A program made the translations under genes and the position numbers. The notes under the pieces are model-generated. The model did not search any database and was not told where the DNA came from. It saw only the letters and a program-made list of their open reading frames with translations. 61,061 bases of DNA from an uncultured Prevotellaceae bacterium (lineage in GTDB: Bacteria > Bacteroidota > Bacteroidia > Bacteroidales > Bacteroidaceae). Numbering within the stretch: position 1 is the first letter of the stretch; each line of letters begins with the position of its first letter. Positions 7,766 through 15,926 of the stretch are shown piece after piece. The stretch is from the NCBI GenBank assembly GCA_947170495.1, contig CAMVUB010000006.1:1-61061 (forward strand), read 5' to 3'.

Positions 7766-9232
7766 ATGACTACATTCCATTATACCACTGTTTCTAAGAC
7801 TGTGCTGGCAGATTTATATACGCCAGTGGGTGTCTATATGCGGCTGCGCGACCTCTATCCGCAGAGTGCGCTGATGGAGAGTTCCGACTACCACGATGCC
7901 AACAACTCGCATTCGTTCATCGGCCTTCATCCCCTCGCCAGCGTGGCTGTGGGGCACGGCGTGGCGACCATCAAATTCCCCGACGGAACCAGCGAAAGCC
8001 ACGAGATCACGAAGGACTACGACGTGGCGGCAGCCATCCACACGCTCATCGACCACATCCATGTCGAGGGCGACGATGCAGACGTCTGCGGGCTGTTTGG
8101 CTACACCTCGTTCAATGCGGTGCGCTACTTCGAGGACATCGCCGTGAAGGACGAGACGCAGGAGCGCAACGATGCGCCCGACGTGCTCTACATCTTATAT
8201 AAGGTGGTGATTGTCTTCGACCACCATAATAACATGCTCACCATCGTGAGCCTCACGGAGAGCGCGGAGAACAGTGATTCCTCAGTGCTTGCAGATGTCC
8301 TGAGAGCCATGAACAAGGCCAACGTGCAGCCCTATGACTTCCACCCCGTGGGCGAGGTGACGAGCACGCTGACCGACGAGGAGCACCGCGAGAACATCCG
8401 TCGCGGCATACAGCACTGCCTGCGTGGCGATGTGTTTCAGATTGTGCTCTCGCGCCGCTTCTGCCAGCGCTATGAGGGCGACGACTTCAAGCTCTATCGC
8501 GCCCTGCGCAGCATCAACCCCTCGCCTTACCTCTTCTATTTCGACTTCGGCGGCTTCCGCATCTTCGGCAGCAGCCCCGAGACGCACTGCCGCATCGTAA
8601 AGAGTTCAAAGGTTCAAGGGTTCAAGGGTTCAAAGGCTCAAGAGTTCAAGGGTTCCACATTCAAAGCTTATATCGACCCCATTGCGGGCACGACGAAGCG
8701 CACGGGGGATGCGGAGAGCGATCGTCAGGGGGCTGAATACCTGCGCAACGACCCCAAAGAGAATGCCGAGCACGTGATGCTGGTGGATTTAGCGCGCAAC
8801 GACCTTTCGCGCAACTGCCACGATGTGAAGGTGGATTTCTACAAGGACCTGCAGTACTACTCGCATGTCATCCATCTCGTCTCTCGCGTCAGCGGCGAGC
8901 TCGACAGCGACAAAGACCCCATCAAGGCCTTCATCGACACGTTCCCCGCCGGCACACTCTCGGGAGCGCCCAAGGTGCGCGCCATGCAGCTCATCAGCGA
9001 CTACGAGCCACACAACCGAGGGGCCTACGGCGGCTGCATCGGCATCATCGGCCTCGACGGCTCGCTGAACCAGGCCATCACCATCCGCACCTTCGTGGCG
9101 CGCAACGGCGAGTTGTGGTTCCAGGCTGGCGGCGGTATTGTGGCCAAAAGCGATGTGGAATATGAATTACAGGAAGTCAACAACAAACTCGGCGCACTCC
9201 GCCGAGCCATCGAGAAAGCGGCATCACTATGA
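7766..9232 (+). CDS. trpE: Anthranilate synthase component I
   Basis: This 488-residue enzyme converts chorismate plus ammonia, supplied by TrpG, to anthranilate. The chorismate-binding core is clear: RRFCQRYEG, SPYLFYF, FGSSPETH, PIAGTTKRTG, DLARNDLSRNC, PAGTLSGAPKVRAMQLI and GAYGGCIG. Around residues 279-299 an array of GTTCAAGG-like units interrupts the conserved region between the SSPE and PIAGT motifs, where the family normally has only a few residues; it adds a Lys/Ser/Gly-rich loop (KVQGFKGSKAQEFKG). The frame is intact. It overlaps trpG by 4 bp (ATGA), suggesting translational coupling. Confidence 0.96.
   Translation: MTTFHYTTVSKTVLADLYTPVGVYMRLRDLYPQSALMESSDYHDANNSHSFIGLHPLASVAVGHGVATIKFPDGTSESHEITKDYDVAAAIHTLIDHIHVEGDDADVCGLFGYTSFNAVRYFEDIAVKDETQERNDAPDVLYILYKVVIVFDHHNNMLTIVSLTESAENSDSSVLADVLRAMNKANVQPYDFHPVGEVTSTLTDEEHRENIRRGIQHCLRGDVFQIVLSRRFCQRYEGDDFKLYRALRSINPSPYLFYFDFGGFRIFGSSPETHCRIVKSSKVQGFKGSKAQEFKGSTFKAYIDPIAGTTKRTGDAESDRQGAEYLRNDPKENAEHVMLVDLARNDLSRNCHDVKVDFYKDLQYYSHVIHLVSRVSGELDSDKDPIKAFIDTFPAGTLSGAPKVRAMQLISDYEPHNRGAYGGCIGIIGLDGSLNQAITIRTFVARNGELWFQAGGGIVAKSDVEYELQEVNNKLGALRRAIEKAASL
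8601..8660. repeat. Degenerate GTTCAAGG array inside trpE
   Basis: About seven imperfect 7-9 bp copies of GTTCAAGG/GTTCAAAG run in frame through codons near 279-299 of trpE. Similar TTCAAGG units occur intergenically at 53150-53186. Confidence 0.88.
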
Positions 9233-9792
9233 AAATTGCAATTATAGACAACTACGACTCGTTCACGTACAACCTGAGTCACCTGATTAAAGAATTGGGT
9301 GTGGAGGTGACGGTGCTGCGCAACGACCAGTTCGCGCTCGCCGACCTGCAGCCCTACACCAAAATCGTCCTCTCGCCTGGACCCGGCATCCCCTCAGAGG
9401 CGGGTCTGCTCTGCGACGTCATCCGCGCCTATGCCGGCAAGAAACCCATCCTGGGCGTCTGCCTCGGTCACCAAGCCATCGGCGAGGTGTTCGGCGCACA
9501 GCTGGAGAACCTCTCCGACGTCTTTCACGGCATCGCCACACCCTGTCACATCGTAGCCGACGACCCACTGTTCGGCGGTCTCAGCAGCGAGATCACCGTC
9601 GGGCGCTACCACTCGTGGGTCGTCTCCAAGGAGAAATTCCCCGACTGCTTAGAGGTCACTGCCGTCAGCAACGAGGGACAGATCATGGCCATGCGCCACA
9701 AGACGCTCAATGTGCGCGGCATACAGTTCCACCCCGAGAGCGTGCTGACACCCGACGGTAAGAAAATGATTCTTAACTGGTTGTATCTCTAA
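9229..9792 (+). CDS. trpG: Anthranilate synthase component II (glutamine amidotransferase)
   Basis: This 187-residue class I amidotransferase releases ammonia from glutamine for TrpE. It shows IDNYDSFTYNL at the N-terminus, the nucleophile Cys in GVCLGHQAIGE, and the His-Glu pair in IQFHPESVLTP. It is a separate subunit, not fused to TrpD. Its start overlaps the trpE stop by 4 bp. The same family also serves para-aminobenzoate synthesis, so it may be amphibolic, but the operon position indicates tryptophan as the main role. Confidence 0.96.
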   Translation: MKIAIIDNYDSFTYNLSHLIKELGVEVTVLRNDQFALADLQPYTKIVLSPGPGIPSEAGLLCDVIRAYAGKKPILGVCLGHQAIGEVFGAQLENLSDVFHGIATPCHIVADDPLFGGLSSEITVGRYHSWVVSKEKFPDCLEVTAVSNEGQIMAMRHKTLNVRGIQFHPESVLTPDGKKMILNWLYL

Positions 9793-9822
9793 TCCCATAA
9801 GCTCCATAACCCCTACTCAACT

Positions 9823-10833
9823 ATGGAACAGACAATGAAAAGCTATCTCTTCCGGTTGCTCAACCACGAAGAGCTCACGCGTGAGGAGATGAAATCCATC
9901 CTGATAGGCATCACCCACAGCGAATACCCCAACGAGCAGATTACCGCTCTGCTGACAGCCTTGCAGATGCGTGGCGTGACCGTCGATGAACTGCTGGGCT
10001 TCCGCGACGGCATCCTGGAAACGGGCGTGCCCGCCATCCTCGACTGCGACCGCTACATCGATGTCGTAGGCACGGGCGGCGACCGCAAGAACACGTTCAA
10101 CATCTCCACCACCGCCTGCTTCGTCATCTCCGGCGCCGGCTACAAGGTCGCCAAGCACGGCAACTACGCGGCCACCAGCGTCAGCGGAGCCTCCAACGTC
10201 ATTCAGCACCACGGCATCAAGTTCACCGATGAAATCGACAAATTGAACCGCAGCCTCAACGAGGCGGGCATCGTCTATCTCCACGCCCAGCTCTTCGCCA
10301 AGGCCATGAAGTTCGTAGGCCCCATCCGCAAGGCGCTACAGTTCCCCACCATCTTCAACCTCCTCGGCCCCATCGTCAACCCCTCGCAGCCCACATGCCA
10401 GCTGCTGGGTGTAGCCAACCTCGACCAGATGCGCCTCTACAACAGCGTCTATCAGCGCCTGGGCATCGACTACGGCATCGTGAACAGCATCGACGGCTAC
10501 GACGAGATCTCGCTGACGGGCGACTTCAAAGTGACCACGAATAACTACGAGCGCATCTTCAGTCCGCAGGACCTGGGCTTCGCCGTCGCCACACCCGAGG
10601 AGCTCGTGGGTGGAGCCACCGAGGAGGAGGCTGCCGCCATCTTCGACAGCGTGCTGGAGAACCGTTGCCTGCCGGCTCAGAAGAACATCGTGCTGGCAAA
10701 CGCCGCCTTCGGCATCCAGGTGCTGGAGAAGGGAGAGAAGGACATCGAGGAGTGCATCGCCATCGCCCGCGAGAGCATCGACAGCGGCGCCGCCCTCCGC
10801 ACCTTCAAGAAATTCGTGGAACTCAATAGTTGA
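9823..10833 (+). CDS. trpD: Anthranilate phosphoribosyltransferase
   Basis: This 336-residue enzyme attaches the phosphoribosyl group of PRPP to anthranilate. The PRPP-binding motif DVVGTGGDRKNTFNIST and the following KHGNYAATSVSGASN stretch are intact, as is FAPLxxPA-like LFAKAMKFVGPIRKAL. Length is typical. It follows trpG after 30 bp, and trpC starts 5 bp after its stop. Confidence 0.96.
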   Translation: MEQTMKSYLFRLLNHEELTREEMKSILIGITHSEYPNEQITALLTALQMRGVTVDELLGFRDGILETGVPAILDCDRYIDVVGTGGDRKNTFNISTTACFVISGAGYKVAKHGNYAATSVSGASNVIQHHGIKFTDEIDKLNRSLNEAGIVYLHAQLFAKAMKFVGPIRKALQFPTIFNLLGPIVNPSQPTCQLLGVANLDQMRLYNSVYQRLGIDYGIVNSIDGYDEISLTGDFKVTTNNYERIFSPQDLGFAVATPEELVGGATEEEAAAIFDSVLENRCLPAQKNIVLANAAFGIQVLEKGEKDIEECIAIARESIDSGAALRTFKKFVELNS

Positions 10834-10837
10834 AGAA

Positions 10838-11599
10838 ATGGATATCCTACAAGAAATCATTGCCCACAAGCGTGAGGAAGTGGCCAAGATGCAAGCCAAG
10901 AAGCCCTCGCTGCGCGAGGCCTTGCTGCAGAGCGAGAGCGGTATCATTGCCGAGTTCAAGCGTAAATCGCCCTCCAAGGGTTGGATCAAGGAGGAGGGGC
11001 GCGCCGACCTCATCCCCCTCAGCTACCAGCAGAACGGCGCTGCCGCCCTCAGCATCCTCACTGACAAAGCCTACTTCGGCGGTCACGATGACTTCATCCG
11101 CCAGGCACGTCTGTCGGGCGTGACCATCCCCATCCTCTACAAGAACTTCGTCATCGACGGGTTCCAGCTCTACGAGGCAGCCCTCTGTGGTGCCTCCGCC
11201 GTGCTCCTCATCGCCGCCTGCCTGAGTGTGCAGCAGTGTTCTGCATTGCTGGAGAAAGCTCATGCCCTCGGCCTGGAAGTCCTCCTTGAGATGCATTCCG
11301 AGGCAGAGCTGGAGTATGCCACTCTTGGCCCCGACCTCTGCGGCATCAACAACCGCAACCTCGGCTCCTTCGTCACCGATGTGGAGAACTCTTTCCGCCT
11401 CGCCGAGCGGCTACGCAGCATGTGCGGCAACGGCCCCGACGCCCCCGTCCTCGTCAGCGAGAGCGGCATCAGCGATCCCGCTACCGTGCGCGCCCTGCGC
11501 CAAGCCGGCTTCCGCGGTTTCCTCATCGGCGAGAACTTCATGAAGACCCCCGACCCAGGGCTGGCACTGAACGAGTTCGTTGGGAAATTGAAAGATTGA
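10838..11599 (+). CDS. trpC: Indole-3-glycerol-phosphate synthase
   Basis: This 253-residue TIM-barrel enzyme closes the indole ring of CdRP. The start at ATG 10838 (MDILQEIIAHKREEV) gives the usual family N-terminus; a longer open frame upstream overlaps trpD and is not credible. Active-site segments are IIAEFKRKSPSKGWI, LTDKAYFGG, ILYKNFVID, CGINNRNLGSF and VSESGISDP. It is not fused to TrpF, in contrast to enterics. The last codons KLKD and the stop are part of an ATTGAAA-type tandem array that continues into trpF. Confidence 0.96.
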   Translation: MDILQEIIAHKREEVAKMQAKKPSLREALLQSESGIIAEFKRKSPSKGWIKEEGRADLIPLSYQQNGAAALSILTDKAYFGGHDDFIRQARLSGVTIPILYKNFVIDGFQLYEAALCGASAVLLIAACLSVQQCSALLEKAHALGLEVLLEMHSEAELEYATLGPDLCGINNRNLGSFVTDVENSFRLAERLRSMCGNGPDAPVLVSESGISDPATVRALRQAGFRGFLIGENFMKTPDPGLALNEFVGKLKD

Positions 11600-11657
11600 A
11601 ATTGTAAAATTGTCAAATCGTGAAATTGTGAATTTGTCAAATTTGTCTAATTGTCCA
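11585..11657. repeat. Degenerate ATTGTCAAA array spanning trpC end and trpF start
   Basis: Roughly eight imperfect 8-9 bp copies of the type ATTGTCAAA/ATTGTGAAT extend from the last trpC codons through the first trpF codons. They supply both the trpC C-terminus and the trpF N-terminus. Confidence 0.85.
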
Positions 11658-12299
11658 ATCATCAAGGTTTGCGGTATGCGCGATGCTGACAACATCCGCG
11701 CGGTAGAGCAGCTGCTTGCAGCGCAGCCCAATTCCATGATGGGCTTCATCTTCTGGCCGTCGTCCAAGCGCTACGTCAGCGAGCGTCCCGCCTACCTGCC
11801 CACCCGCTGCAAGCGCGTCGGTGTCCTTGTGGATGAGGACATTGAGCGGGTGAAGCGCATCGCCACCGACTATGCCCTCGACTACATCCAGCTCCACGGC
11901 CATGAGTCGCCCGACTACCTCCGCGCCCTCCGCTCACCATCATCTATCAGACATCATCCATCAAACATCATCAAAGCCTTCCCCATCGCCACCGCTGCTG
12001 ACCTCACTCAGACGGCAACTTACGAAGGCCTTGCCGACCTCTTCCTCTTCGACACGAAAGCCACGTTGCCCGGCGGCAGCGGTCAGCAGTTCGACTGGAG
12101 TGTCCTCGCCGCCTATACCGGCAATACCCCCTTCCTCCTCAGCGGAGGCATAGGTCCCGACGATGCCGAACGCATCCGCGCCTTCCAGCATCCAAGATGC
12201 GCAGGTATCGACCTCAACTCCCGCTTCGAGCTCGCCCCCGCCCTCAAGGACATCGCCGCCCTCCACCGCTTTCTCGCGCAACTCCAATTCGTCCCATAA
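11610..12299 (+). CDS. trpF: Phosphoribosylanthranilate isomerase
   Basis: This TIM-barrel enzyme isomerises PRA to CdRP. KVCGMRDADNIRAV holds the catalytic Cys; FLFDTKATLPGGSGQQFDW and LLSGGIGPDDAERI hold the acid Asp and phosphate site. No ATG precedes the conserved KVCG motif in frame after the trpC stop, so initiation must use TTG or GTG. Candidates are TTG 11610, GTG 11628 and TTG 11634 or 11643, all inside a tandem repeat array. I report the longest form, 229 residues; the true N-terminus is probably 6-12 residues shorter. The family normally begins within a few residues of the KxCG motif. Confidence 0.92.
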   Translation: MSNREIVNLSNLSNCPIIKVCGMRDADNIRAVEQLLAAQPNSMMGFIFWPSSKRYVSERPAYLPTRCKRVGVLVDEDIERVKRIATDYALDYIQLHGHESPDYLRALRSPSSIRHHPSNIIKAFPIATAADLTQTATYEGLADLFLFDTKATLPGGSGQQFDWSVLAAYTGNTPFLLSGGIGPDDAERIRAFQHPRCAGIDLNSRFELAPALKDIAALHRFLAQLQFVP

Positions 12300-12303
12300 G
12301 CCC

Positions 12304-12343
12304 ATTTCCGCGTTTTTCCGATTATTTCCGAATTTTTTCCGTG
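12304..12343. repeat. Degenerate TTTTCCG array before trpA
   Basis: Four imperfect copies of TTTCCG(n) at about 9-10 bp spacing fill the 50-bp trpF-trpA gap. Confidence 0.65.
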
Positions 12344-12349
12344 TTTACA

Positions 12350-13129
12350 ATGAATAAGATCAACACCCTCTTCGCCCAGCGTGGCGACAAGAAACTCCTC
12401 TCCCTCTATTTCTGTGCCGGCTGCCCCACCCTCGACAGCACCGCCGATGTCATCCTAACGATGCAGCGTCGCGGCATCGCGATGGTGGAAGTAGGCATCC
12501 CCTTCAGCGACCCCTTGGCAGATGGACCCGTCATCCAGAGCGCCGCCACACAGGCACTGAAGAACGGCATGAGCGTGCAGCTGCTGTTTGAACAGCTGAA
12601 GACCATCAAGGACCAGGTCACCATCCCCATCGTGCTGATGGGCTACCTCAACCCCATCCTGCACTACGGCATCGAAGCCTTCTGCCAGTCGTGTGTGGAG
12701 GCTGGCGTCAGCGGAGCCATCATCCCCGACCTGCCCTTCGACGACTACCTACACACCGTCAAACCCATCGCCGACCGCTACGACCTGCGCATCATCATGC
12801 TCATCACCCCGGAGACCAGCGACGAGCGCATCCGCTTCATCGACGACCACACCGACGGCTTCATCTACATGGTTTCCTCCGCCTCCATCACCGGTACGCA
12901 GCAGGCCTTCAACGAACAGAAGCAGGCCTACTTCCGTCGCATCAACGCCATGCAGCTCCGCAACCCACGCATGATTGGCTTCGGCATCAGCAACGCCCAG
13001 ACGCTGCAGGCTGCACAGGACAACGCCGCCGGTGCCATCATAGGTTCCAAGTTCGTGACACTCCTCAACGACACCCGTGGCGATGCCGATGCCGCGCTCG
13101 ACCGCCTCTTCGAAGCCCTGAACTCTTAA
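12350..13129 (+). CDS. trpA: Tryptophan synthase alpha chain
   Basis: This 259-residue TIM-barrel enzyme cleaves indole-3-glycerol phosphate and channels indole to TrpB. The start ATG 12350 (MNKINTLFAQRGDKK) fits the family; the longer frame from 12197 overlaps trpF. The catalytic Glu is in MVEVGIPFSDPLADGP, the Asp in PDLPFDDY, and the phosphate loop includes GFGISN. It closes the operon. The array of TTTTCCG units before it replaces a Shine-Dalgarno. No strong terminator was found after it. Confidence 0.96.
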   Translation: MNKINTLFAQRGDKKLLSLYFCAGCPTLDSTADVILTMQRRGIAMVEVGIPFSDPLADGPVIQSAATQALKNGMSVQLLFEQLKTIKDQVTIPIVLMGYLNPILHYGIEAFCQSCVEAGVSGAIIPDLPFDDYLHTVKPIADRYDLRIIMLITPETSDERIRFIDDHTDGFIYMVSSASITGTQQAFNEQKQAYFRRINAMQLRNPRMIGFGISNAQTLQAAQDNAAGAIIGSKFVTLLNDTRGDADAALDRLFEALNS

Positions 13130-13188
13130 ACTCTGCGCCCCTCACATAGTTTTCGCAGGAATTCTTTCCGAATCTCCGCAATAATGCC

Positions 13189-13196
13189 TACCTTTG
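13189..13196 (+). promoter_or_regulatory. -7 box TACCTTTG for the carbonic anhydrase-like gene
   Basis: TACCTTTG is perfect. TTTC at 13165-13168 sits 20 nt upstream as a one-mismatch -33 box. The start ATG is 13218. Confidence 0.6.
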
Positions 13197-13217
13197 CCGG
13201 CGAAAAACTCACGTCTT

Positions 13218-13787
13218 ATGGCAATCGTAAAAGTAGTCAAGGGGCTGAAGCCCAAATTCGGACGGCACTGTTACCTGGCCGACGGCGCCGTCATCATCGG
13301 TGAAGTCACGCTGGGTGACGACGTCACCATCTGGCCGTGCGCCGTGCTCCGCGGCGACGTGCATTACATCAAGATCGGCAACCGCTCCAACATACAGGAC
13401 AACTCCTGCGTCCACACCCTCAACGGCACCGCACCCGTGGAGATTGGCGAGGACGTCACCGTGGGACATAGCGTAACGCTGCACGGCTGCACCATCCTCG
13501 ACGGAGCCCTCATCGGCATGGGCGCCACCGTCCTCGACCACGCCGTCGTGGGCCGCGGAGCCATCGTAGCCGCAGGAGCCCTCGTGCTCTCCAACACCGT
13601 GATCCCCGACGGTGAGCTGTGGGGCGGCGTGCCCGCCAAGTTCATCAAGCGCGTGGACCCCGAGCAAGCCCAAGCCCTCAACAAAACCTACGCCGCCCAC
13701 TACATCGACTATTCCGACTGGTACCGCGAGGCTGACCGCGACCCGCGCAACACCCAGAACATCCTCAACGGCGAGGACTACATCTAA
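13218..13787 (+). CDS. Gamma carbonic anhydrase-like hexapeptide-repeat protein
   Basis: This 189-residue protein is a left-handed beta-helix of the gamma-class carbonic anhydrase / YrdA / PaaY group. Start ATG 13218 (MAIVKVVKGLKP) lies 22 nt after a -7 box; the longer frame from 13194 would include the promoter. The metal-binding histidines are recognisable in CVHTL and VGHSVTLHGC. It would be a metal-dependent trimer, with CO2 hydration possible, but many members have unproven activity. It has its own promoter and is separate from the trp operon. Confidence 0.88.
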   Translation: MAIVKVVKGLKPKFGRHCYLADGAVIIGEVTLGDDVTIWPCAVLRGDVHYIKIGNRSNIQDNSCVHTLNGTAPVEIGEDVTVGHSVTLHGCTILDGALIGMGATVLDHAVVGRGAIVAAGALVLSNTVIPDGELWGGVPAKFIKRVDPEQAQALNKTYAAHYIDYSDWYREADRDPRNTQNILNGEDYI

Positions 13788-13810
13788 CATTTCAAAGAAC
13801 GCTTTTTTAA

Positions 13811-13870
13811 CGCACCGCGCTGCGCAGGCGATTGCACCGCACTCCATCGCCCCTCGCACCACGCTGCGTT
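13811..13870. repeat. GCACCGCG-type repeat, copy 1
   Basis: This segment aligns with 58113-58168: both show GCACCGC, then about 16 nt later TTGCACCGC, then GCACCAC. Both follow a homopolymer (TTTTTTAA here, AAAAAAAC there). In this copy the palindrome GCACCGCGGTGC is decayed. Confidence 0.6.
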
Positions 13871-13942
13871 ATTTTTCATGCTGCGAAGATACAACATTTT
13901 CATTGCGGTTCACAAATACTTGGGCAACTTTTTTCAAAAAAA

Positions 13943-14155
13943 TCATGAATGTCATGAATGTCATGAAAGTCACGAATGTCATTAAGGTCATTAGTCATTA
14001 AGAGTTTTGGACCTAAAAAAGAGGTCACAATTAATATATAATAAATTTTATTTATTATATATTAATTGTGGGGTTAAATCCGCATTCAGAAATCCTTAAT
14101 GACTAATGACCTTAATGACATTCGTGACCTTCATGACTTTTGTGACTTTCGTGAC
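13943..14155. repeat. MITE-like nested inverted repeat
   Basis: A perfect 34-bp inverted pair (13969-14002 and 14095-14128) is made of GTCATGAAT-type 9-mers, and the degenerate arms extend outward on both sides. The centre holds a second, perfect 20-bp AT-rich inverted repeat (14026-14045 and 14051-14070) with a 5-nt loop. No coding potential is present. Together with the GCACCGCG repeat this is all that the 529-bp gap 13788-14316 holds. Confidence 0.85.
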
Positions 14156-14316
14156 TGCGATAATAGCCCATATCATACAACAAGTAACATCCTGCAAAAC
14201 CTCGATGGAATCGCAGAAATTTGAAGATGAAGAGAGCCGTTATGCGAGGGGATAAAGAAGAAGGGGCTATGTCATTTGCGCGACACAGCCCCATAAAATA
14301 TATGTGTTTTGATGGT

Positions 14317-14970
14317 TTACCAGCAGAAGCCGAAGCCGAAGTTAATGGACATCGGGTACATGTAGTCACCGCGGGCATTTGCTTTGCCAAAGGGAATTAC
14401 ATCATACGTGTAGCCAGCTTCCACAATGAAATGCTTGTTGATAATGAACTTCACACCGGCCTGGATACCCAACTGGAAGATGTTCCAGGTGTAATCACTG
14501 CCACCCACGTCGTTTTTATCGAAGTAGTTGTAGGTTTCGGATTGGTTGCCGCTACTAAGGACTCCCACAGCCACTGCATTGATACGCGATCTCAGACCCA
14601 CGTAGGGGTTCAGGGCGAGTCTGTCACTGCCCAAGCCGAAGCTGTAGCCGAAGTTCACGGGGATGTCAAAGGACAGCAAGTGCGACGTGAGTGAGACCGA
14701 CTGCTTTGAATCATATTTGAAAGTCCACGCCACGTTACCACCTACTTCAAGGAAGAAGGGAATCTTGGAGCTGATGGGAATGCTTCTAACGTAACCGATC
14801 GTAAAACCGTTGGCAAAGTTGCTTTCGGAAAGGTTGTAAAACTTATCGAAGTTACCTACGATAGTGGGATTGTACTGGAAATAGATTCCATTGTAATCTC
14901 TGCACTGAGCGGATGCGTGGCTGCTGAAGAGGCAGAGGGCAGCGACTGCCAAGAGGTTTTTGATTTTCAT
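14317..14970 (-). CDS. Outer-membrane beta-barrel protein
   Basis: This 217-residue protein has a clear signal peptide (MKIKNLLAVAALCLFSSHASAQ) and alternating amphipathic strands, for example VSLTSHLLSFDIPVNFGYSF, and ends in GFGFCW, with an aromatic last residue. It resembles the small porin-like/OmpW-type barrels frequent in Bacteroidales. Ligand and function are unknown. It is monocistronic, with a -7 box at 15036-15043 that lies inside a perfect inverted repeat, so a dedicated regulator is possible. Confidence 0.75.
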   Translation of the reverse strand: MKIKNLLAVAALCLFSSHASAQCRDYNGIYFQYNPTIVGNFDKFYNLSESNFANGFTIGYVRSIPISSKIPFFLEVGGNVAWTFKYDSKQSVSLTSHLLSFDIPVNFGYSFGLGSDRLALNPYVGLRSRINAVAVGVLSSGNQSETYNYFDKNDVGGSDYTWNIFQLGIQAGVKFIINKHFIVEAGYTYDVIPFGKANARGDYMYPMSINFGFGFCW

Positions 14971-15032
14971 TGTTGTCGTTTTTTTAATTGGTTAATAGAT
15001 ATGGTTAAAATTAAACTTTGTACACAAATATT

Positions 15033-15055
15033 GCACAAAAGTAGGCCTTTTGTGC
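15033..15055 (-). promoter_or_regulatory. -7 box inside a 9-bp inverted repeat
   Basis: GCACAAAAG (15033-15041) and CTTTTGTGC (15047-15055) are perfect inverted arms. The minus-strand -7 box TACTTTTG (15043-15036) is inside the repeat, and CTTG at 15067-15064 is a near -33 box. This is an operator-like arrangement. Confidence 0.5.
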
Positions 15056-15089
15056 GAAACGAACAAGAAAAAACGGAAAAAAATGTCGT

Positions 15090-15923
15090 TTAGCCCTTTA
15101 TTTCTCGCTGACGGACCGCCTCGAAGAGGAGAATGGCGGCGCTGACGCTGACATTGAGGGAGTCCAGACGGCCGAGCATGGGGATGCGGATGTGGGCGTC
15201 GGCGGCCTGGCGCCATTGGTCGGTGAGACCGGTGCTCTCGGTACCCATGACGATGGCAGTGGCGCAGGTCATGTCGGTGTCGTAATAGAGTTCGGAGTCC
15301 TGCAACTGGGCGGTGAGAATCTGCACGCCGTTGTCCTTCAGGAAACGGATGCACTCCTCAGACGAGCACGCCACCATAGGCACGGTGAAGCAGGCGCCAA
15401 TGGAGGCGCGGATGAGGTTGGGGTTGTAGAGGTCCGTCAGCGGGTCGCACACAATGACCGCCGTCGCCCCAGCCGCATCGGCCGACCGCAGCACAGCACC
15501 CAGGTTCCCCGGCTTCTCGACGGACTCGAGGATGACAAAGAGGGGATTGGGGGCCCCCCTTACGGCCCCCGAGGGGGCTTCTGTTGTTTTGGGGACAGAA
15601 TGGGGAGCCGCTAACAAGTCTTCAAGAGAACAGGGCTTTGCTTTCACGATGGCCACTACACCTTCCGTGCTGCCGCGATAAGCGATGCGATTATAGACAT
15701 GAGGAGACACGGAGATAGAAGTCCCCCCTCGGGGGGATTTAGAGGGGGCCTCTCCTTCTCTCACATATTGTGCCACCACCTCATACCCCGCCTCTACACA
15801 GTGCTGCAGCTCGCGGCGACCTTCGACCACGAACAAGCCGCTCTTGCGGCGCTCCGAGGACTTCTCCTGGAGCGCCAACAAGTGCTTGATCTTGGGATTC
15901 TGTGTACTGGTGATGACCTCCAT
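15090..15923 (-). CDS. 23S rRNA/tRNA 2'-O-methyltransferase, SpoU/TrmH family
   Basis: This 277-residue SPOUT enzyme would 2'-O-methylate a ribose using SAM. It has an N-terminal substrate-binding domain (KIKHLLALQEKSSERRKSGLF) and the three TrmH motifs EKPGNLGAVLRSADAAG, IVMGTESTGLTDQW and IPMLGRLDSLNVSVSAAILLFE. The ATG at 15923 is preferred over a GTG one codon upstream. Two in-frame palindromic inserts are present: APSKSPRGGTS (about residues 56-70) in the N-terminal domain and AAPHSVPKTTEAPSGAVRGAP (about 105-125), directly before motif 1. It follows korB closely and may be co-transcribed with it. Confidence 0.9.
   Translation of the reverse strand: MEVITSTQNPKIKHLLALQEKSSERRKSGLFVVEGRRELQHCVEAGYEVVAQYVREGEAPSKSPRGGTSISVSPHVYNRIAYRGSTEGVVAIVKAKPCSLEDLLAAPHSVPKTTEAPSGAVRGAPNPLFVILESVEKPGNLGAVLRSADAAGATAVIVCDPLTDLYNPNLIRASIGACFTVPMVACSSEECIRFLKDNGVQILTAQLQDSELYYDTDMTCATAIVMGTESTGLTDQWRQAADAHIRIPMLGRLDSLNVSVSAAILLFEAVRQREIKG
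15549..15608. repeat. Palindromic element, family C, in the methyltransferase gene
   Basis: The core GGCCCCCGAGGGGGC with GGCCCCCCTTA on one side and ATGGGGAGCCG on the other matches 18772-18866 with an internal deletion. It is read in the same frame as in korA, giving AAPHS...APSGAVRGA. Confidence 0.85.
15715..15757. repeat. Palindromic element in the methyltransferase gene, second copy
   Basis: GTCCCCCCTCGGGGGGATTT then AGAGGGGGCC forms a hairpin. It is read in frame as EAPSKSPRGGT. Confidence 0.75.
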
Positions 15924-15926
15924 CAC

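Noticed and set aside
13943-14155. Tandem 9-mers considered as a CRISPR array
   Set aside because: Units are too short and degenerate, there are no unique spacers of 25-40 bp, and no cas genes are present.
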